A DNA stretch of 64,000 nt from Chordicoccus furentiruminis (GCF_019355395.1 NZ_CP048829.1:124001-188000), one strand, 5' to 3'; counted from the first letter of the stretch, positions 32,010-41,181 are shown. The notes: a model not told the origin generated them from the sequence alone. Made by a program: numbers and translations.

Positions 32010-33009
32010 CGAGATCCTCGCTCTTCCGGTTTCTCATCATCAGGTCAACCAGCGCGTCCTTCGGACGTTTTCCCTCGAACAGGATACGGTTCACCTCTTC
32101 CGTGATCGGAAGGGATGCGCCGTATTTTTTTGCCAGCCCGAGAGCGGATTTCGCCGAATAGTACCCCTCCACGACCTGTCCGACCTCCTTCATCGCATCG
32201 GTGCAGGACATTCCCTGCCCGATCAGAATGCCGGCCCGGTGATTTCTGGAATGCCGTGACATGCATGTCACGATCAGATCGCCGATACCGGATAGACCGG
32301 AGAGCGTCTCATCCTTCGCGCCCATCCGGATCGCCAGTCCCTTCATCTCATGGATGCCGCGGGTCATCAGCGCCGCCTTGCAGTTGTCTCCGAACTGGTC
32401 GCCCATACCGTCCACCATGCCGGAAGCGAGGGCGATCACGTTCTTCAGAGAACCGCCGAGTTCAACGCCCAGCTCGTCCGGGCTCGTGTACACACGAAAG
32501 TACGGAGCCATAAAGACATCCTGCACATATTCGGCCAGTTCACGGTCCGGAGAAGCGGAGACGATCGCCGTCGGCATACTCCGGATCACCTCCTCCGCGT
32601 GCGTCGGGCCGGAAAGCGCGCCGATCCGGCGTCCAGGAAGAACATCGCGGAGAATCTGCGTCTGGGTCATGAGCGTCTCATCCTCGATTCCCTTCGTCAC
32701 CGTCACGATCCGCTGATCTTCGGGGATGAACGGCGCGAACTGCTTCGCCGTGCTTCTCGTGAAAGGCGAGGCGACCGCGAATACCAGCAGATCCCGCTCG
32801 GAGGCCGCCCGCTTTCTGTCGTCCGTGTAGCGGATGTAATCCGGAAACGTGATGCCGGGGAAAACCTTCGGCAGCGCACGTTCATTTCTCATCTGCTCCG
32901 CGATCTCCGCCGAGTGGCACCAGACGATGACATCATGCCCGAGACGGGCAAGATGCGATGCCAGCGCCATCCCCCATGCACCGCATCCGATCACTGTAAC
33001 CTTTCTCAT
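31960..33009 (-). CDS. gpsA: Glycerol-3-phosphate dehydrogenase [NAD(P)+]
   Basis: 349 aa. Makes sn-glycerol 3-phosphate for phospholipid synthesis. N-terminal dinucleotide motif VIGCGAWGMALASHLA; ALSGPTHAEEV; catalytic Lys in GGSLKNVIALASGM; GLSGIGDLIVTCMSRHSRNHRAG. The frame runs upstream to 33222, but ATG 33009 begins the conserved MRKVTVIG, has GGGAG and overlaps the plsY stop by ATGA. The C-terminal tail after KDALVDLMMR extends into the convergent aldo/keto reductase gene and is probably not conserved. Confidence 0.96.
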   Translation of the reverse strand: MRKVTVIGCGAWGMALASHLARLGHDVIVWCHSAEIAEQMRNERALPKVFPGITFPDYIRYTDDRKRAASERDLLVFAVASPFTRSTAKQFAPFIPEDQRIVTVTKGIEDETLMTQTQILRDVLPGRRIGALSGPTHAEEVIRSMPTAIVSASPDRELAEYVQDVFMAPYFRVYTSPDELGVELGGSLKNVIALASGMVDGMGDQFGDNCKAALMTRGIHEMKGLAIRMGAKDETLSGLSGIGDLIVTCMSRHSRNHRAGILIGQGMSCTDAMKEVGQVVEGYYSAKSALGLAKKYGASLPITEEVNRILFEGKRPKDALVDLMMRNRKSEDLVSGEDLPECWQRDSSR

Positions 33010-33659
33010 TTGTTCTTCGCTCCCTTCAGGATATAGGTTTTGCGCTCCGTTCCGCGGAGCAGCCGTTTGATATTCTCTCTGTGGCGGAAGAACATCTCCG
33101 CGACGATCACCGCCGTCACAATATACATCTCCGTCAGCTGCGGCTGCGCCATATGAAAATGCCCCGTCTGGCCCATCACGACAGTGCCGATAAAGAACAT
33201 CACGCCGACGGACAGCGAGCACAGAGACACATAATGAGTCAGCGCAAGCAGCCCGAAGAAGAGCGCAAGACCAAGCCCTGTCAGGACGAGCGAAATCGAG
33301 TTGATGAGGCCCGCGGTGCAGGCCATGCCCTTGCCGCCCCTGAATCCCATATAGAACGGATAGTTATGCCCGGCGATACAGCCGAGACCGGTCCAGACCC
33401 GGAGCAGATAATCAATCTCAGGATGAGCCCGGCCGGCTAAAAGCCAGACGGTCAGAACAGCCAGAATGCACTTGAGTATATCGCCGGCCATGACAATCAG
33501 ACCGGCGCGGACGCCCATCGTTCTGAGCGCGTTCGTCGTGCCCGCATTGCCGGATCCTTCCCTCCGGATATCGATGCCTTTCCTCCGGCCCAGCAGGTAC
33601 GCGGTCTGAAACAGTCCGAAGCAGTAGCCGATGACGACAGCCAGAACCCGATACAGCAT
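33006..33659 (-). CDS. plsY: Glycerol-3-phosphate acyltransferase PlsY
   Basis: 217 aa membrane protein using acyl-phosphate to acylate glycerol 3-phosphate. Motifs: REGSGNAGTTNALRTMG near the N-terminus, GHNYPFYMGFRGGKGMACTAG in the middle, and about five membrane segments. It is followed directly by gpsA, which supplies its substrate, so the pair forms a phospholipid-entry module. Confidence 0.95.
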   Translation of the reverse strand: MLYRVLAVVIGYCFGLFQTAYLLGRRKGIDIRREGSGNAGTTNALRTMGVRAGLIVMAGDILKCILAVLTVWLLAGRAHPEIDYLLRVWTGLGCIAGHNYPFYMGFRGGKGMACTAGLINSISLVLTGLGLALFFGLLALTHYVSLCSLSVGVMFFIGTVVMGQTGHFHMAQPQLTEMYIVTAVIVAEMFFRHRENIKRLLRGTERKTYILKGAKNK

Positions 33660-33677
33660 ACTCCCTCACCTCTCCCG

Positions 33678-35027
33678 TTATTTCGTGTCGATCGTCGTCC
33701 GGTCCTTCTCCGACCGTTCCCGGATGATAAACTTCAGCCTTGTCCCCCGGAACGGGAACGCCGCACGGATCTGGTTCTCGATATACCGGGTGTACGAAAA
33801 ATGCATCAGCTCCTTGTCGTTCACGAAGATCACAAAGGTCGGCGGCTCCACCGCCACCTGCGTCATGTAAAAGAGCTTCAGACGGCGTCCCTTGTCCGTC
33901 GGCGGCGCCTGCATCGCCACCGCATCGGTCAGAATCTGATTCAGCACGCCGGTCGGAATCCGCCGCCGCTGGTTCTCCAGCACCATATCGACGGATGCGA
34001 ACAGCTTCGGCAGACGCTGACCCGTCTCCGCCGAGATGAAGAGAATTTCGGCGTAGGACAGATAAGACAGGATCCGCCGGACCTTCAGCTCGTATTCCTT
34101 CGTGCTCTGGGCGTTCTTATCCGGGACCGCGTCCCACTTGTTGACGGCGATGACGATCCCCTTGCCCCGCTCATGGGCGATGCCGGCGATCTTCGCGTCC
34201 TGCTCGGCGATACCCTCCACCGCATCGATCACGAGAACCACCACGTCGGCCCGCTCCACAGCCGTCACGGTACGGATCACGGTATACCGCTCCAGTTCCT
34301 CCTTTACGCGGCTCTTCCGCCTGAGCCCCGCGGTATCGATAAAGACATAGTCCTTCCCGTGCCACTTCAACGGCGTATCGACCGCGTCTCTCGTGGTTCC
34401 CGCGATATCGGAGACGATCACACGGTTCTCACCGAGAAGCTTGTTGATCAGACTGGATTTTCCCACGTTCGGCTTCCCGACAACCGCGATACGGGGCGTC
34501 TCAGACGTCTCCTCCTCCGCCGGAATGCTGTCAAAGTCCTTCGTCACTTCATCAAGAAGATCCCCGATTCCCTGTCGGTTGGCGGCGGAAATCGGGATCG
34601 GATCGCCGATGCCCAGCTCGTAGAACTCATAGATGTACGGCGACTGCTTCTTGTAGTTGTCCACCGCATTGACGCAGAGCACCACGGGTTTGCCCGATTT
34701 CCTCAGCATATCCGCCACCTTTCCGTCTGAATCGGAAAGGCCGGACCTGAGATCCACCATAAAGATGATCACGTCCGCCGTGTCGATGGCGATCTGCGCC
34801 TGCTCCCGCATCTGGCGGAGAATCACGTCAGCCGACTCCGGCTCGATTCCGCCCGTATCGATCACCGTAAAGGAATAGCCGGACCACTCCACATCCGCAT
34901 AAATCCGGTCACGCGTGACGCCCGGCGTGTCTTTGACGATCGAGATCGTCTTGCCCGCCAGCGCATTGAACAGCGTCGATTTGCCCACATTCGGCCGCCC
35001 GACAATCGCAACAATCGGTCTACTCAT
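33678..35027 (-). CDS. der: Ribosome biogenesis GTPase Der
   Basis: 449 aa with two tandem G domains and a KH-like C-terminus. First G domain: GRPNVGKST, DTGG, NAVD; second: GKPNVGKSS, DTAG, NKWD. Acts in 50S subunit assembly. Start ATG 35027 begins MSRPIVAIVG, the usual Der N-terminus; the frame is open to 35138. The start overlaps the end of the DUF512 gene by 8 bases. The Shine-Dalgarno is weak (GAGGACAG), so coupling may matter. Confidence 0.97.
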   Translation of the reverse strand: MSRPIVAIVGRPNVGKSTLFNALAGKTISIVKDTPGVTRDRIYADVEWSGYSFTVIDTGGIEPESADVILRQMREQAQIAIDTADVIIFMVDLRSGLSDSDGKVADMLRKSGKPVVLCVNAVDNYKKQSPYIYEFYELGIGDPIPISAANRQGIGDLLDEVTKDFDSIPAEEETSETPRIAVVGKPNVGKSSLINKLLGENRVIVSDIAGTTRDAVDTPLKWHGKDYVFIDTAGLRRKSRVKEELERYTVIRTVTAVERADVVVLVIDAVEGIAEQDAKIAGIAHERGKGIVIAVNKWDAVPDKNAQSTKEYELKVRRILSYLSYAEILFISAETGQRLPKLFASVDMVLENQRRRIPTGVLNQILTDAVAMQAPPTDKGRRLKLFYMTQVAVEPPTFVIFVNDKELMHFSYTRYIENQIRAAFPFRGTRLKFIIRERSEKDRTTIDTK

Positions 35028-36462
35028 AAGTCTGTCTGTCCTCATTCTTCCCCGGAGCGAGGCCCAGCGCGGCGCGCACCGTGTCCTCTCCGCTGTCCCA
35101 GACCACCCGGACGGGCAGTCCTGTCTCTCTTTCCACATCCTCTACGGTCCGGTCATCGAGGAAAACCCGCTCGCCGGCCCGCAGCATGTTCACCGGAACG
35201 AGGATCTCCTCTCCCAGATCCTTCCCGCGCCGTTTTCTCTCAAGCAGCGCGGCGATCAGATCCCGGCCGGTCACCAGCCCCGTCACCGTGATCGATTCGC
35301 CGAAAAAATGATTGACGACCGGCACGACATCCACCCGAATCCGGGGAAATGCAGCCGCCGTCTTATTCATCACCTCTTCAATGAAAGGAGCGGCCAGCGT
35401 TCCGCAGACGGATGTGACGTGCCGGGGCTTCACTTCAAGAGCCCCTGAGGCTGCTTTCTCCTCAAAGGCGCTGATGGCCGCGTCGCTCTCCGCCTGAAGC
35501 AGCCGGAGCATGCCCACGCCGTTCTCATACTGAAGAAAGCCGTCATACCGGTCAGCGGGAGGAAGCGGACGTCCTGCGAGCAGATACCACTCGTCGGACG
35601 CGTGGACGAAATGACGGGGCGCCCCTCTCATCAGATCCGGCGTATCCTCCCCCGGCTCCGGCACATAGGAAGCCTCAAGCCGGCTCCAGATTTTTTTCTG
35701 CCACCCCTCGATCTGATCGATCACACCGGCCGCGTCCTCCGGCGTGAAGGGCTCCAGGTCCTCCAGCCCGTCCCGGAACCGGCTGAGGCCCACCGGGACG
35801 ACAGAGACGCTCTGCATCTCGGGAAGGAAGGCGGTCAGATCACGGATCGTCCGGTCCAGTTCCGCTCCGTCGTTCCATCCCCGGCAGAGCACGATCTGAC
35901 CGTTCATCGCGATGCCGGCTTCCTTCAGCCTCCTCATCTTCGGGAGCAGTCCGCCGGCAAAGCGGTTCCGCAGCATCCGGACGCGGAGAGCCGGATCCGT
36001 CGTCTGAACGGAAATATTGATCGGCTCCATCCTGTACCGGATGATGCGGTCCAGATCATGATCATCCATATTGGTCAGTGTCACATAGTTGCCCTGAAGG
36101 AAGGAAAGCCGTGAGTCATCGTCTTTGAAGTACAGCGTCTTTCTCATGCCCTTCGGCATCTGGTCGATAAAACAGAAAATGCAGCGGTTGCAGCAGGATC
36201 GGTAGTCGTCCATCAGACCGTTTTCGAACTCAACGCCGAAATCCTCATCCGGATCCTTGTCGACGGAAAGCAGCGTCTCCTCTCCGTTTTCCTCAGCGAT
36301 CAGCACATCGACATGGCTGTCGTTCATCAGAAAGCGGTAATCAAACACATCCTCTACAGGCGTCCCGTTCACGGAAACGAGGTACATCCCCGGCTCGACG
36401 CCCTCCTCCCATGCGATACTGTCCTCTCTGACGCTGCGGATCCGATGTCCTCTCCGGTCCAT
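35020..36462 (-). CDS. DUF512 protein: PDZ-like plus radical SAM-type Cys cluster
   Basis: 480 aa. The N-terminus looks PDZ-like (about 5-70, GVEPGMYLVSVNGTPVEDVFDY). Then SCCNRCIFCFIDQMPKG supplies a CxxxCxxC radical SAM-type motif at about 90-98 and a TIM-barrel-like segment follows. The C-terminal DUF512 region includes VTSVCGTLAAPFIEEV and VTGLVTGRDLIAAL. Function is unknown despite wide conservation in Clostridia, where it adjoins der as here. Start ATG 36462 follows GGAGGGG. Confidence 0.88.
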   Translation of the reverse strand: MDRRGHRIRSVREDSIAWEEGVEPGMYLVSVNGTPVEDVFDYRFLMNDSHVDVLIAEENGEETLLSVDKDPDEDFGVEFENGLMDDYRSCCNRCIFCFIDQMPKGMRKTLYFKDDDSRLSFLQGNYVTLTNMDDHDLDRIIRYRMEPINISVQTTDPALRVRMLRNRFAGGLLPKMRRLKEAGIAMNGQIVLCRGWNDGAELDRTIRDLTAFLPEMQSVSVVPVGLSRFRDGLEDLEPFTPEDAAGVIDQIEGWQKKIWSRLEASYVPEPGEDTPDLMRGAPRHFVHASDEWYLLAGRPLPPADRYDGFLQYENGVGMLRLLQAESDAAISAFEEKAASGALEVKPRHVTSVCGTLAAPFIEEVMNKTAAAFPRIRVDVVPVVNHFFGESITVTGLVTGRDLIAALLERKRRGKDLGEEILVPVNMLRAGERVFLDDRTVEDVERETGLPVRVVWDSGEDTVRAALGLAPGKNEDRQTYE

Positions 36463-36552
36463 AGAGCAGTCCCCTCCGTCTCTTTCCCGTCCCGCAGGAC
36501 GGCTGTTCCCGGCCTGTCTTCCCTTTCATCCGGACGGATTCTGATGCTCTTC

Positions 36553-36581
36553 ATGATAACAATTTCAGTCTTCTTTGTAAA
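36553..36581 (-). promoter_or_regulatory. Promoter of the DUF512-der-plsY-gpsA operon
   Basis: Minus strand -35 TTTACA (36576-36581), 17-base spacer, extended -10 TGT-TATCAT (36553-36558). Confidence 0.72.
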
Positions 36582-36601
36582 CCTCGGCGCGTCTTCCTCC
36601 C

Positions 36602-36630
36602 TTGATGGAAGGAAATCCAGATGCTATAAT
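36602..36630 (+). promoter_or_regulatory. Promoter of prs
   Basis: -35 TTGATG (36602-36607), 17-base spacer, extended -10 TGC-TATAAT (36625-36630); the transcript starts about 32 bases before the ATG. Confidence 0.82.
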
Positions 36631-36668
36631 CCATACCGTATCTGAGGAACTTTATTACGGAGGACATC

Positions 36669-37886
36669 ATGTCTGTTGCTGAAAATCAGGAAAAAGTGCT
36701 TCCGGTCGCACCGCTGAAGATCGCCTATCTGGAAGGCAGCCGCCCGATCGCCAAACAGATCAACGCATCACTCGTCAAGATGCGGAGCGCGGCGGCGTCT
36801 CATGACAAGTCGGCGCTGACCGTACAGGGATACGTGGAGCCGAGCTATCTGCTGGATACCCGCCTCACGCGGTACGGGACCGGAGAAGGCAAGGCGGTGA
36901 TCAGCGAGTCGGTCCGCGGTACGGATCTCTATATCATCGCGGATGTCATGAACTACAGCGTTACCTACAAAGTCTGCGGCCGGATCAACCATATGTCGCC
37001 TGACAACCACTTTCAGGATCTGAAGCGGATCATCTCCGCCGCCAACGGCAAGGCGTACCGCATCAGCGTCGTCATGCCGTTTCTGTACGAGAGCCGTCAG
37101 CACAAGCGGGCCGGCCGTGAGTCGCTTGACGCGGCGATGGCGCTCCGGGAGCTTCAGAACTACGGTGTCTCCGAAATCGTCACCTTCGACGCCCATGATC
37201 CCCGTGTCCGCAACGCGGTTCCGCTGCGCGGCTTCGACAACTTCATGCCGACCTACCAGTTCCTGCGGGCTCTTCTGAAAACCGCGCCGGATCTCCAGTT
37301 CGACAGTGGGCATTTCATGGTCATCAGCCCGGATGAAGGCGCGATGAACCGCGCGGTGTACTTCTCCAACATTCTGGGAGCTGACATCGGCATGTTCTAC
37401 AAGCGGCGTGACTACTCCCGCGTGGTGAACGGAAAAAATCCCATCGTCGCCCATGAATTTCTCGGGGACACGGTGGAGGGCAAGGACTGCGTCATCATCG
37501 ACGACATGATTTCCTCCGGCGGCTCGATGCTTGACGTCTGCCGTCAGATCAAGGAGCGCGGCGCCCGGCGTGTCTTCATCTGCACGACCTTCGGCCTGTT
37601 CACGGACGGCTTCGCCCGGTTCGACGAGTACTATGAGAAGGGAATGTTCGACCGGCTGATCACCACGAACCTCACCTACCGCCCGCCGGAACTGCTCCGG
37701 AAGCCTTACTATGAAACGGCCAACATGTATAAGTATATGGCCAATATCATCAACACGCTGAATCACAACCAGTCCATGGACAAGGTCAAGAGCACGACCC
37801 ACAAGATCACCAAGATGCTGGGAAAAGTTCAGGAACCGGTGGCAAGACCGGTCGTTCTCGACCAGGATGATCTGGACAAGCAGTGA
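36669..37886 (+). CDS. prs: Ribose-phosphate pyrophosphokinase, long form
   Basis: 405 aa, longer than the about 315 aa of classical Prs; this long form is familiar in Lachnospiraceae. Makes PRPP for nucleotide, His and Trp synthesis. Key parts: the MPFLYESRQHKRAGRESLDA catalytic flexible-loop region, VTFDAHDPRVRNAVP and the PRPP loop VIIDDMISSGGSMLDV. A C-terminal extension (DKVKSTTHKITKMLGKVQEP) is present. GGAGG lies five bases before ATG. The gene is monocistronic and convergent with the decarboxylase gene. Confidence 0.94.
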   Translation: MSVAENQEKVLPVAPLKIAYLEGSRPIAKQINASLVKMRSAAASHDKSALTVQGYVEPSYLLDTRLTRYGTGEGKAVISESVRGTDLYIIADVMNYSVTYKVCGRINHMSPDNHFQDLKRIISAANGKAYRISVVMPFLYESRQHKRAGRESLDAAMALRELQNYGVSEIVTFDAHDPRVRNAVPLRGFDNFMPTYQFLRALLKTAPDLQFDSGHFMVISPDEGAMNRAVYFSNILGADIGMFYKRRDYSRVVNGKNPIVAHEFLGDTVEGKDCVIIDDMISSGGSMLDVCRQIKERGARRVFICTTFGLFTDGFARFDEYYEKGMFDRLITTNLTYRPPELLRKPYYETANMYKYMANIINTLNHNQSMDKVKSTTHKITKMLGKVQEPVARPVVLDQDDLDKQ

Positions 37887-37960
37887 CAGTCTGCCGCATC
37901 AGGTGCATTGCCGGAGGCCGGAGAGGGAAACCCTCCAGCCGCCATTCTTTAAGATTGTAA

Positions 37961-38010
37961 CACATAGAAGAGAGCGGGAATGCGCATGCATCCCCGCTCT
38001 CTTCTATGTG
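37961..38010. repeat. 18-bp perfect inverted repeat between convergent prs and decarboxylase gene
   Basis: Arms CACATAGAAGAGAGCGGG (37961-37978) and its exact complement (37993-38010), loop 14 bases. Neither strand has a T-run after the stem, but the position between two 3' ends suggests a bidirectional terminator. Confidence 0.7.
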
Positions 38011-38044
38011 TCATGCCTGTCTTCGGTCCGGTCCCGCCGGCATG

Positions 38045-39487
38045 TCAGCGCCGCAGAACGGATATGACAGCCAGATCAGGTCCCGATCTGGAGAAGCGGA
38101 ACCCGCCGCAGCGGAGAGGCCCGGACAGCGCCCGAATCTGACCTTCCGTCACGCGCTCGCCGGGCAGGAGCATCGGGATGCCAGGCGGATAGCCGATCAC
38201 CGACTCCGCCGCCACCCGGCCTTCCGCCTCGCGGACGGGAATCGTCTCCGCCGGAAGTCGCAGCGCTTCGCTGATCGAAAGAGTTGGTTCCGATCCGTCT
38301 CCGGAATACGGAATTGTCTCCTGCCCGTCTTCCCTCTCCCCGCTCCGCCGATCCGTGTACTCCCGGTCCAGCGTCCGGAGCGCGTCCGCGAAACGGTCGA
38401 GAGCGTCCCCGCTGTCTCCCGGTCCGGTCATCGCCAGCGCATTCGCTCCCTCCGCCATCTCCAGTTCAAACCGGAAGCGGCTGCGCAGCGTTTCCATAAG
38501 CGCCTTCCCTGAAACCCGGCTGTCAAGGCTGTGGAGCAGCAGCTTGCTCTCATCGAAATCAAAGCAGGCGCCCGAACGGAGCGCGTCATCTCTGGTAAAC
38601 AGATGCAGAGACGTAAGGTCCGCCGTCCCTTCACGAAACCGGCGAAGCCGCTCCCTCCAGGCGCCGAACAGTCTGTCTCCATCCTTCACGATCCGCTCCG
38701 TACAGCCGTCGAGGGACAGCATCAGAAGATAGGACGGGGAAGATGTTTCGAAGAGATCCAGGCCGCGCTGGACCGCATCCGGATCGACGAGGCTGCCGTT
38801 CAGATGAAGATACGCGGCCTGCGTAAGCCCGATCAGCGTCTTGTGAGCGCTCTGCACCGTCAGATCCGCTCCGCACCGGACCGCGCCGTCCGGAAATCCG
38901 CTGTCCCTCACCAGTCCGAGATGCGCGCCGTGCGCCTCATCCACACAAAGCGGCACGCCGCGGCGGTGGCAGACGGAGGCAAGACCGGCTATGTCACTCA
39001 GAACGCCCTCATAGGTAGGGCTCGTGACCACGACGCCGCGTGCCGCCGGCCAGCGCACAAGCAGCTTCTCCACATCCTCCGGCCGGACACTGCCCCAGAT
39101 CCCGGCGGACGGCTCGTATGACGGCCATACCCAGTGCGCCCGGATACGATTGATCTCCAGCGCGTGGAACACGGACTGATGACAGTTCCGCGCGACGATC
39201 AGCTCTCCTCCGCCGGGCGCCATCGCGGTCACTGCCGCCAGATTGCCGCCCGTACTGCCGTTTACCAGGTAAAAGGTCCGGTCCGCTCCCGTAAGATCCG
39301 CCGTTCTCCGCATCGCATCCGCGAGAATCGACTGCGGCCGGTGCAGATCGTCGCTTCCCTCGATCTCGGTGAAGTCATATTCGACCGGCGCGCCCGGGAA
39401 CGGCGGAAGCCGCCGCTTGTGGCCGGGCATATGCATCGGATAGCGCCCGGTCCCGTTCAGTTCCGCCAGGTCATCGTAGAGGCTCAT
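38045..39487 (-). CDS. Orn/Lys/Arg decarboxylase-family PLP enzyme
   Basis: 480 aa, fold type I, short form resembling the YaaO/SpeA-like decarboxylases of Bacillota. N-terminal HMPGHKRR and VNGSTGGNLAAV; SPTYEGVLSDI; VDEAHGAHLG; PLP-binding Lys in QSAHKTLIGLTQAAYLH. The C-terminal domain is short, with GYPPGIPMLLPGE. Substrate (Lys, Arg or Orn) is undetermined. It overlaps the end of the SCIFF maturase gene by 17 bases and so probably shares its transcript. Confidence 0.88.
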   Translation of the reverse strand: MSLYDDLAELNGTGRYPMHMPGHKRRLPPFPGAPVEYDFTEIEGSDDLHRPQSILADAMRRTADLTGADRTFYLVNGSTGGNLAAVTAMAPGGGELIVARNCHQSVFHALEINRIRAHWVWPSYEPSAGIWGSVRPEDVEKLLVRWPAARGVVVTSPTYEGVLSDIAGLASVCHRRGVPLCVDEAHGAHLGLVRDSGFPDGAVRCGADLTVQSAHKTLIGLTQAAYLHLNGSLVDPDAVQRGLDLFETSSPSYLLMLSLDGCTERIVKDGDRLFGAWRERLRRFREGTADLTSLHLFTRDDALRSGACFDFDESKLLLHSLDSRVSGKALMETLRSRFRFELEMAEGANALAMTGPGDSGDALDRFADALRTLDREYTDRRSGEREDGQETIPYSGDGSEPTLSISEALRLPAETIPVREAEGRVAAESVIGYPPGIPMLLPGERVTEGQIRALSGPLRCGGFRFSRSGPDLAVISVLRR

Positions 39488-40880
39488 CCGCCGCCTCTGT
39501 CTGCCCGCCGGCCATCTCCGCTTCCGCCACCTTCATCATCAGCGCGCACTCCATCCGCTTCCGGAAGAGGCGGCAGCCGTACTCGTAAACCCCGTGAAGA
39601 TCGCCCGTGCTGTGCAGCGCATTGGCCGCGCACCCGCCGGCGCAGTACAGCCGTGCCCAGCAGGTCCGACACTCAGGGCGTGAATAGACATTGCAGTCCC
39701 GGAACGCATCGCGGATGTCTTCCCGGTCGATGCCGTCCCAGACGCTTCCGAGCCGGTACTCCGGGTCATTCACGAACTGGTGGCATGGATAGAGGTCTCC
39801 CCACGCGGTAACCGCCATATATTCGGTCCCGGATCCGCAGCCGGAGACTCGTTTGTAAATGCACGGGCCGTGCGTCAGGTCGATCATGTAGTGGTAGAAC
39901 GTGATCGGCCGCCCGTCTTTCTCCCGGCGGAGCATATCCTTCGCGAGCCACTCATACTGCTCGTACAGCGTCGGAAGGTCCTCTTCCGTCAGCCGGCTCG
40001 GGCTGTCCGGTCCGGTCACAACCGGCTCCATCGAGAGCTGGGTGAATCCGAGGTCATCCGCCATATGGACGATATCGCGGGTGAAATCCGTGTTGAAGTG
40101 GGTGAAGGTTCCGCGCATATAATAATTCCGGTCGCCGCGCGCAGCCACAAAGCGCTGGAAATTCGGGACAATCCGGTCGTAGGATCCCCGGCCGGCCCGG
40201 TCGACCCGGAAACGGTCGTTCACTTCCTTCCGTCCGTCCAGCGAAAGCACGACGTTATAGCACTCCCGGTTCGCCCACTCCGTCACCTCATCGTTCAGTC
40301 CGACTCCGTTCGTGGTCAGCGTAAACCGGAAATTCTTGTTGTGCTCCTTCTCGACGGACCGGGCGTACGCCACCGTCTTTTTGCAGACGTCGAAATTCAC
40401 CAGCGGCTCGCCCCCGAAGAAGTCCACCTCCAGATTACGGCGGCTTCCGGAATGCTCAATCAGAAAGTCGATGGACCGCCTGGCCGTCTCGAAGGACATA
40501 AGGCCCTGATTTCCGTGAAATGTTCCCTGCGACGCGAAGCAGTAGGAGCAGTTCAGGTTGCAGGTATGTGCGACGAGAAGACAGAGCGCCTTGACCACCG
40601 TATCCTGACGGCGGAGGTAGCCGGCCGCCTTCTCATAACGGTCCGGCGAAAACAGCTTTCCCGCGGCTCGCAGTTCTTCGATGTCGCTGAAGGTATCCCT
40701 GATATCCTCCTCCGATGCCTCCGGGTGCATGCGGCGCAGCTCTTCGACCGCCTCCGTCTGATCCTTTCCCGTGTCGATGAGATGGATCGCGTCATAGGCA
40801 AGCCGGTCCGTGACATGCACGCTGGCGCTGTTGACGTCGAGGACGATGTTGTATCCGTTCATCTGATACTGGTGAATCAT
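39471..40880 (-). CDS. scfB: Radical SAM maturase of the SCIFF peptide
   Basis: 469 aa. Installs thioether cross-links in the SCIFF precursor. An N-terminal peptide-recognition region comes first; the radical SAM motif CNLNCSYCF follows at about residue 105, with GGEPLVNFDVC. The C-terminal SPASM-type auxiliary cluster cysteines are CIYKRVSGCGSG, CHQF, CNVYSRPECRTCWARLYCAGGC and YGC. Start ATG 40880 follows GAGGAG and begins MIHQYQMNGYN; the open frame extends to 40955. It lies 82 bases behind the precursor, with an intervening terminator-like hairpin. Identity is firm because the precursor is adjacent. Confidence 0.95.
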   Translation of the reverse strand: MIHQYQMNGYNIVLDVNSASVHVTDRLAYDAIHLIDTGKDQTEAVEELRRMHPEASEEDIRDTFSDIEELRAAGKLFSPDRYEKAAGYLRRQDTVVKALCLLVAHTCNLNCSYCFASQGTFHGNQGLMSFETARRSIDFLIEHSGSRRNLEVDFFGGEPLVNFDVCKKTVAYARSVEKEHNKNFRFTLTTNGVGLNDEVTEWANRECYNVVLSLDGRKEVNDRFRVDRAGRGSYDRIVPNFQRFVAARGDRNYYMRGTFTHFNTDFTRDIVHMADDLGFTQLSMEPVVTGPDSPSRLTEEDLPTLYEQYEWLAKDMLRREKDGRPITFYHYMIDLTHGPCIYKRVSGCGSGTEYMAVTAWGDLYPCHQFVNDPEYRLGSVWDGIDREDIRDAFRDCNVYSRPECRTCWARLYCAGGCAANALHSTGDLHGVYEYGCRLFRKRMECALMMKVAEAEMAGGQTEAADEPLR

Positions 40881-40892
40881 GCATTTCTCCTC

Positions 40893-40931
40893 AAAAAAGG
40901 GTGCCGGAACGCGTTTTCCCCGTTCCGGCAC
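40893..40931 (-). terminator. Intrinsic terminator / attenuator between SCIFF precursor and maturase
   Basis: Minus strand stem GTGCCGGAACG / CGTTCCGGCAC (11 perfect pairs, arms 40901-40911 and 40921-40931), then CCTTTTTT. The maturase Shine-Dalgarno begins right after the T-run. Partial readthrough would give excess precursor over enzyme. Confidence 0.9.
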
Positions 40932-40962
40932 ATCTAAACTTGCTTTGCAAATCATCCGACGC

Positions 40963-41109
40963 TTACGCGTTCTTGTTTTCGCACTGCTGATTCGCGATGC
41001 CGCAGGATGTCTTGCATGCGGACTGGCAGGAGGTCTGGCACTCGCCGCAGCCGCCCTTCTCTGCAGACTTCTTCATGTCACGGGTTTCCAATGTCACAAT
41101 ATGCTTCAT
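40963..41109 (-). CDS. scfA: SCIFF (six-cysteines-in-forty-five) ranthipeptide precursor
   Basis: 48 aa, too short for many ORF callers. Translation: leader MKHIVTLETRDMKKSAEKGG, then a core with six cysteines at 21, 24, 28, 32, 36 and 43 (CGECQTSCQSACKTSCG, then NQQCENKNA). This is the family-defining layout of SCIFF, a peptide found almost universally in Clostridia, whose core cysteines form thioether bonds to neighbouring residues. The biological role is unresolved; quorum-type signalling and other roles have been proposed. Start ATG 41109 follows AGGAGAG. Strong promoter upstream, terminator then maturase downstream. Confidence 0.97.
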   Translation of the reverse strand: MKHIVTLETRDMKKSAEKGGCGECQTSCQSACKTSCGIANQQCENKNA

Positions 41110-41152
41110 GTTCTGTCTCTCCTTTTACCGGGGTCAGCCCCGAACTTCTCTT

Positions 41153-41181
41153 ATCATAGGCATCCCGGGCGGCTTTGTCAA
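41153..41181 (-). promoter_or_regulatory. Strong promoter of the SCIFF precursor
   Basis: Minus strand -35 TTGACA (41176-41181), 17-base spacer, -10 TATGAT (41153-41158). The leader of about 38 bases includes a small hairpin GGGGCTGACCCC (41130-41141) just before the ribosome-binding site. Confidence 0.88.

Noticed and set aside
33010-33222. N-terminal extension of GpsA (71 residues)
   Set aside because: This stretch lies in the plsY coding sequence in another frame, and the nucleotide-binding motif must be near the N-terminus, so the start is 33009.
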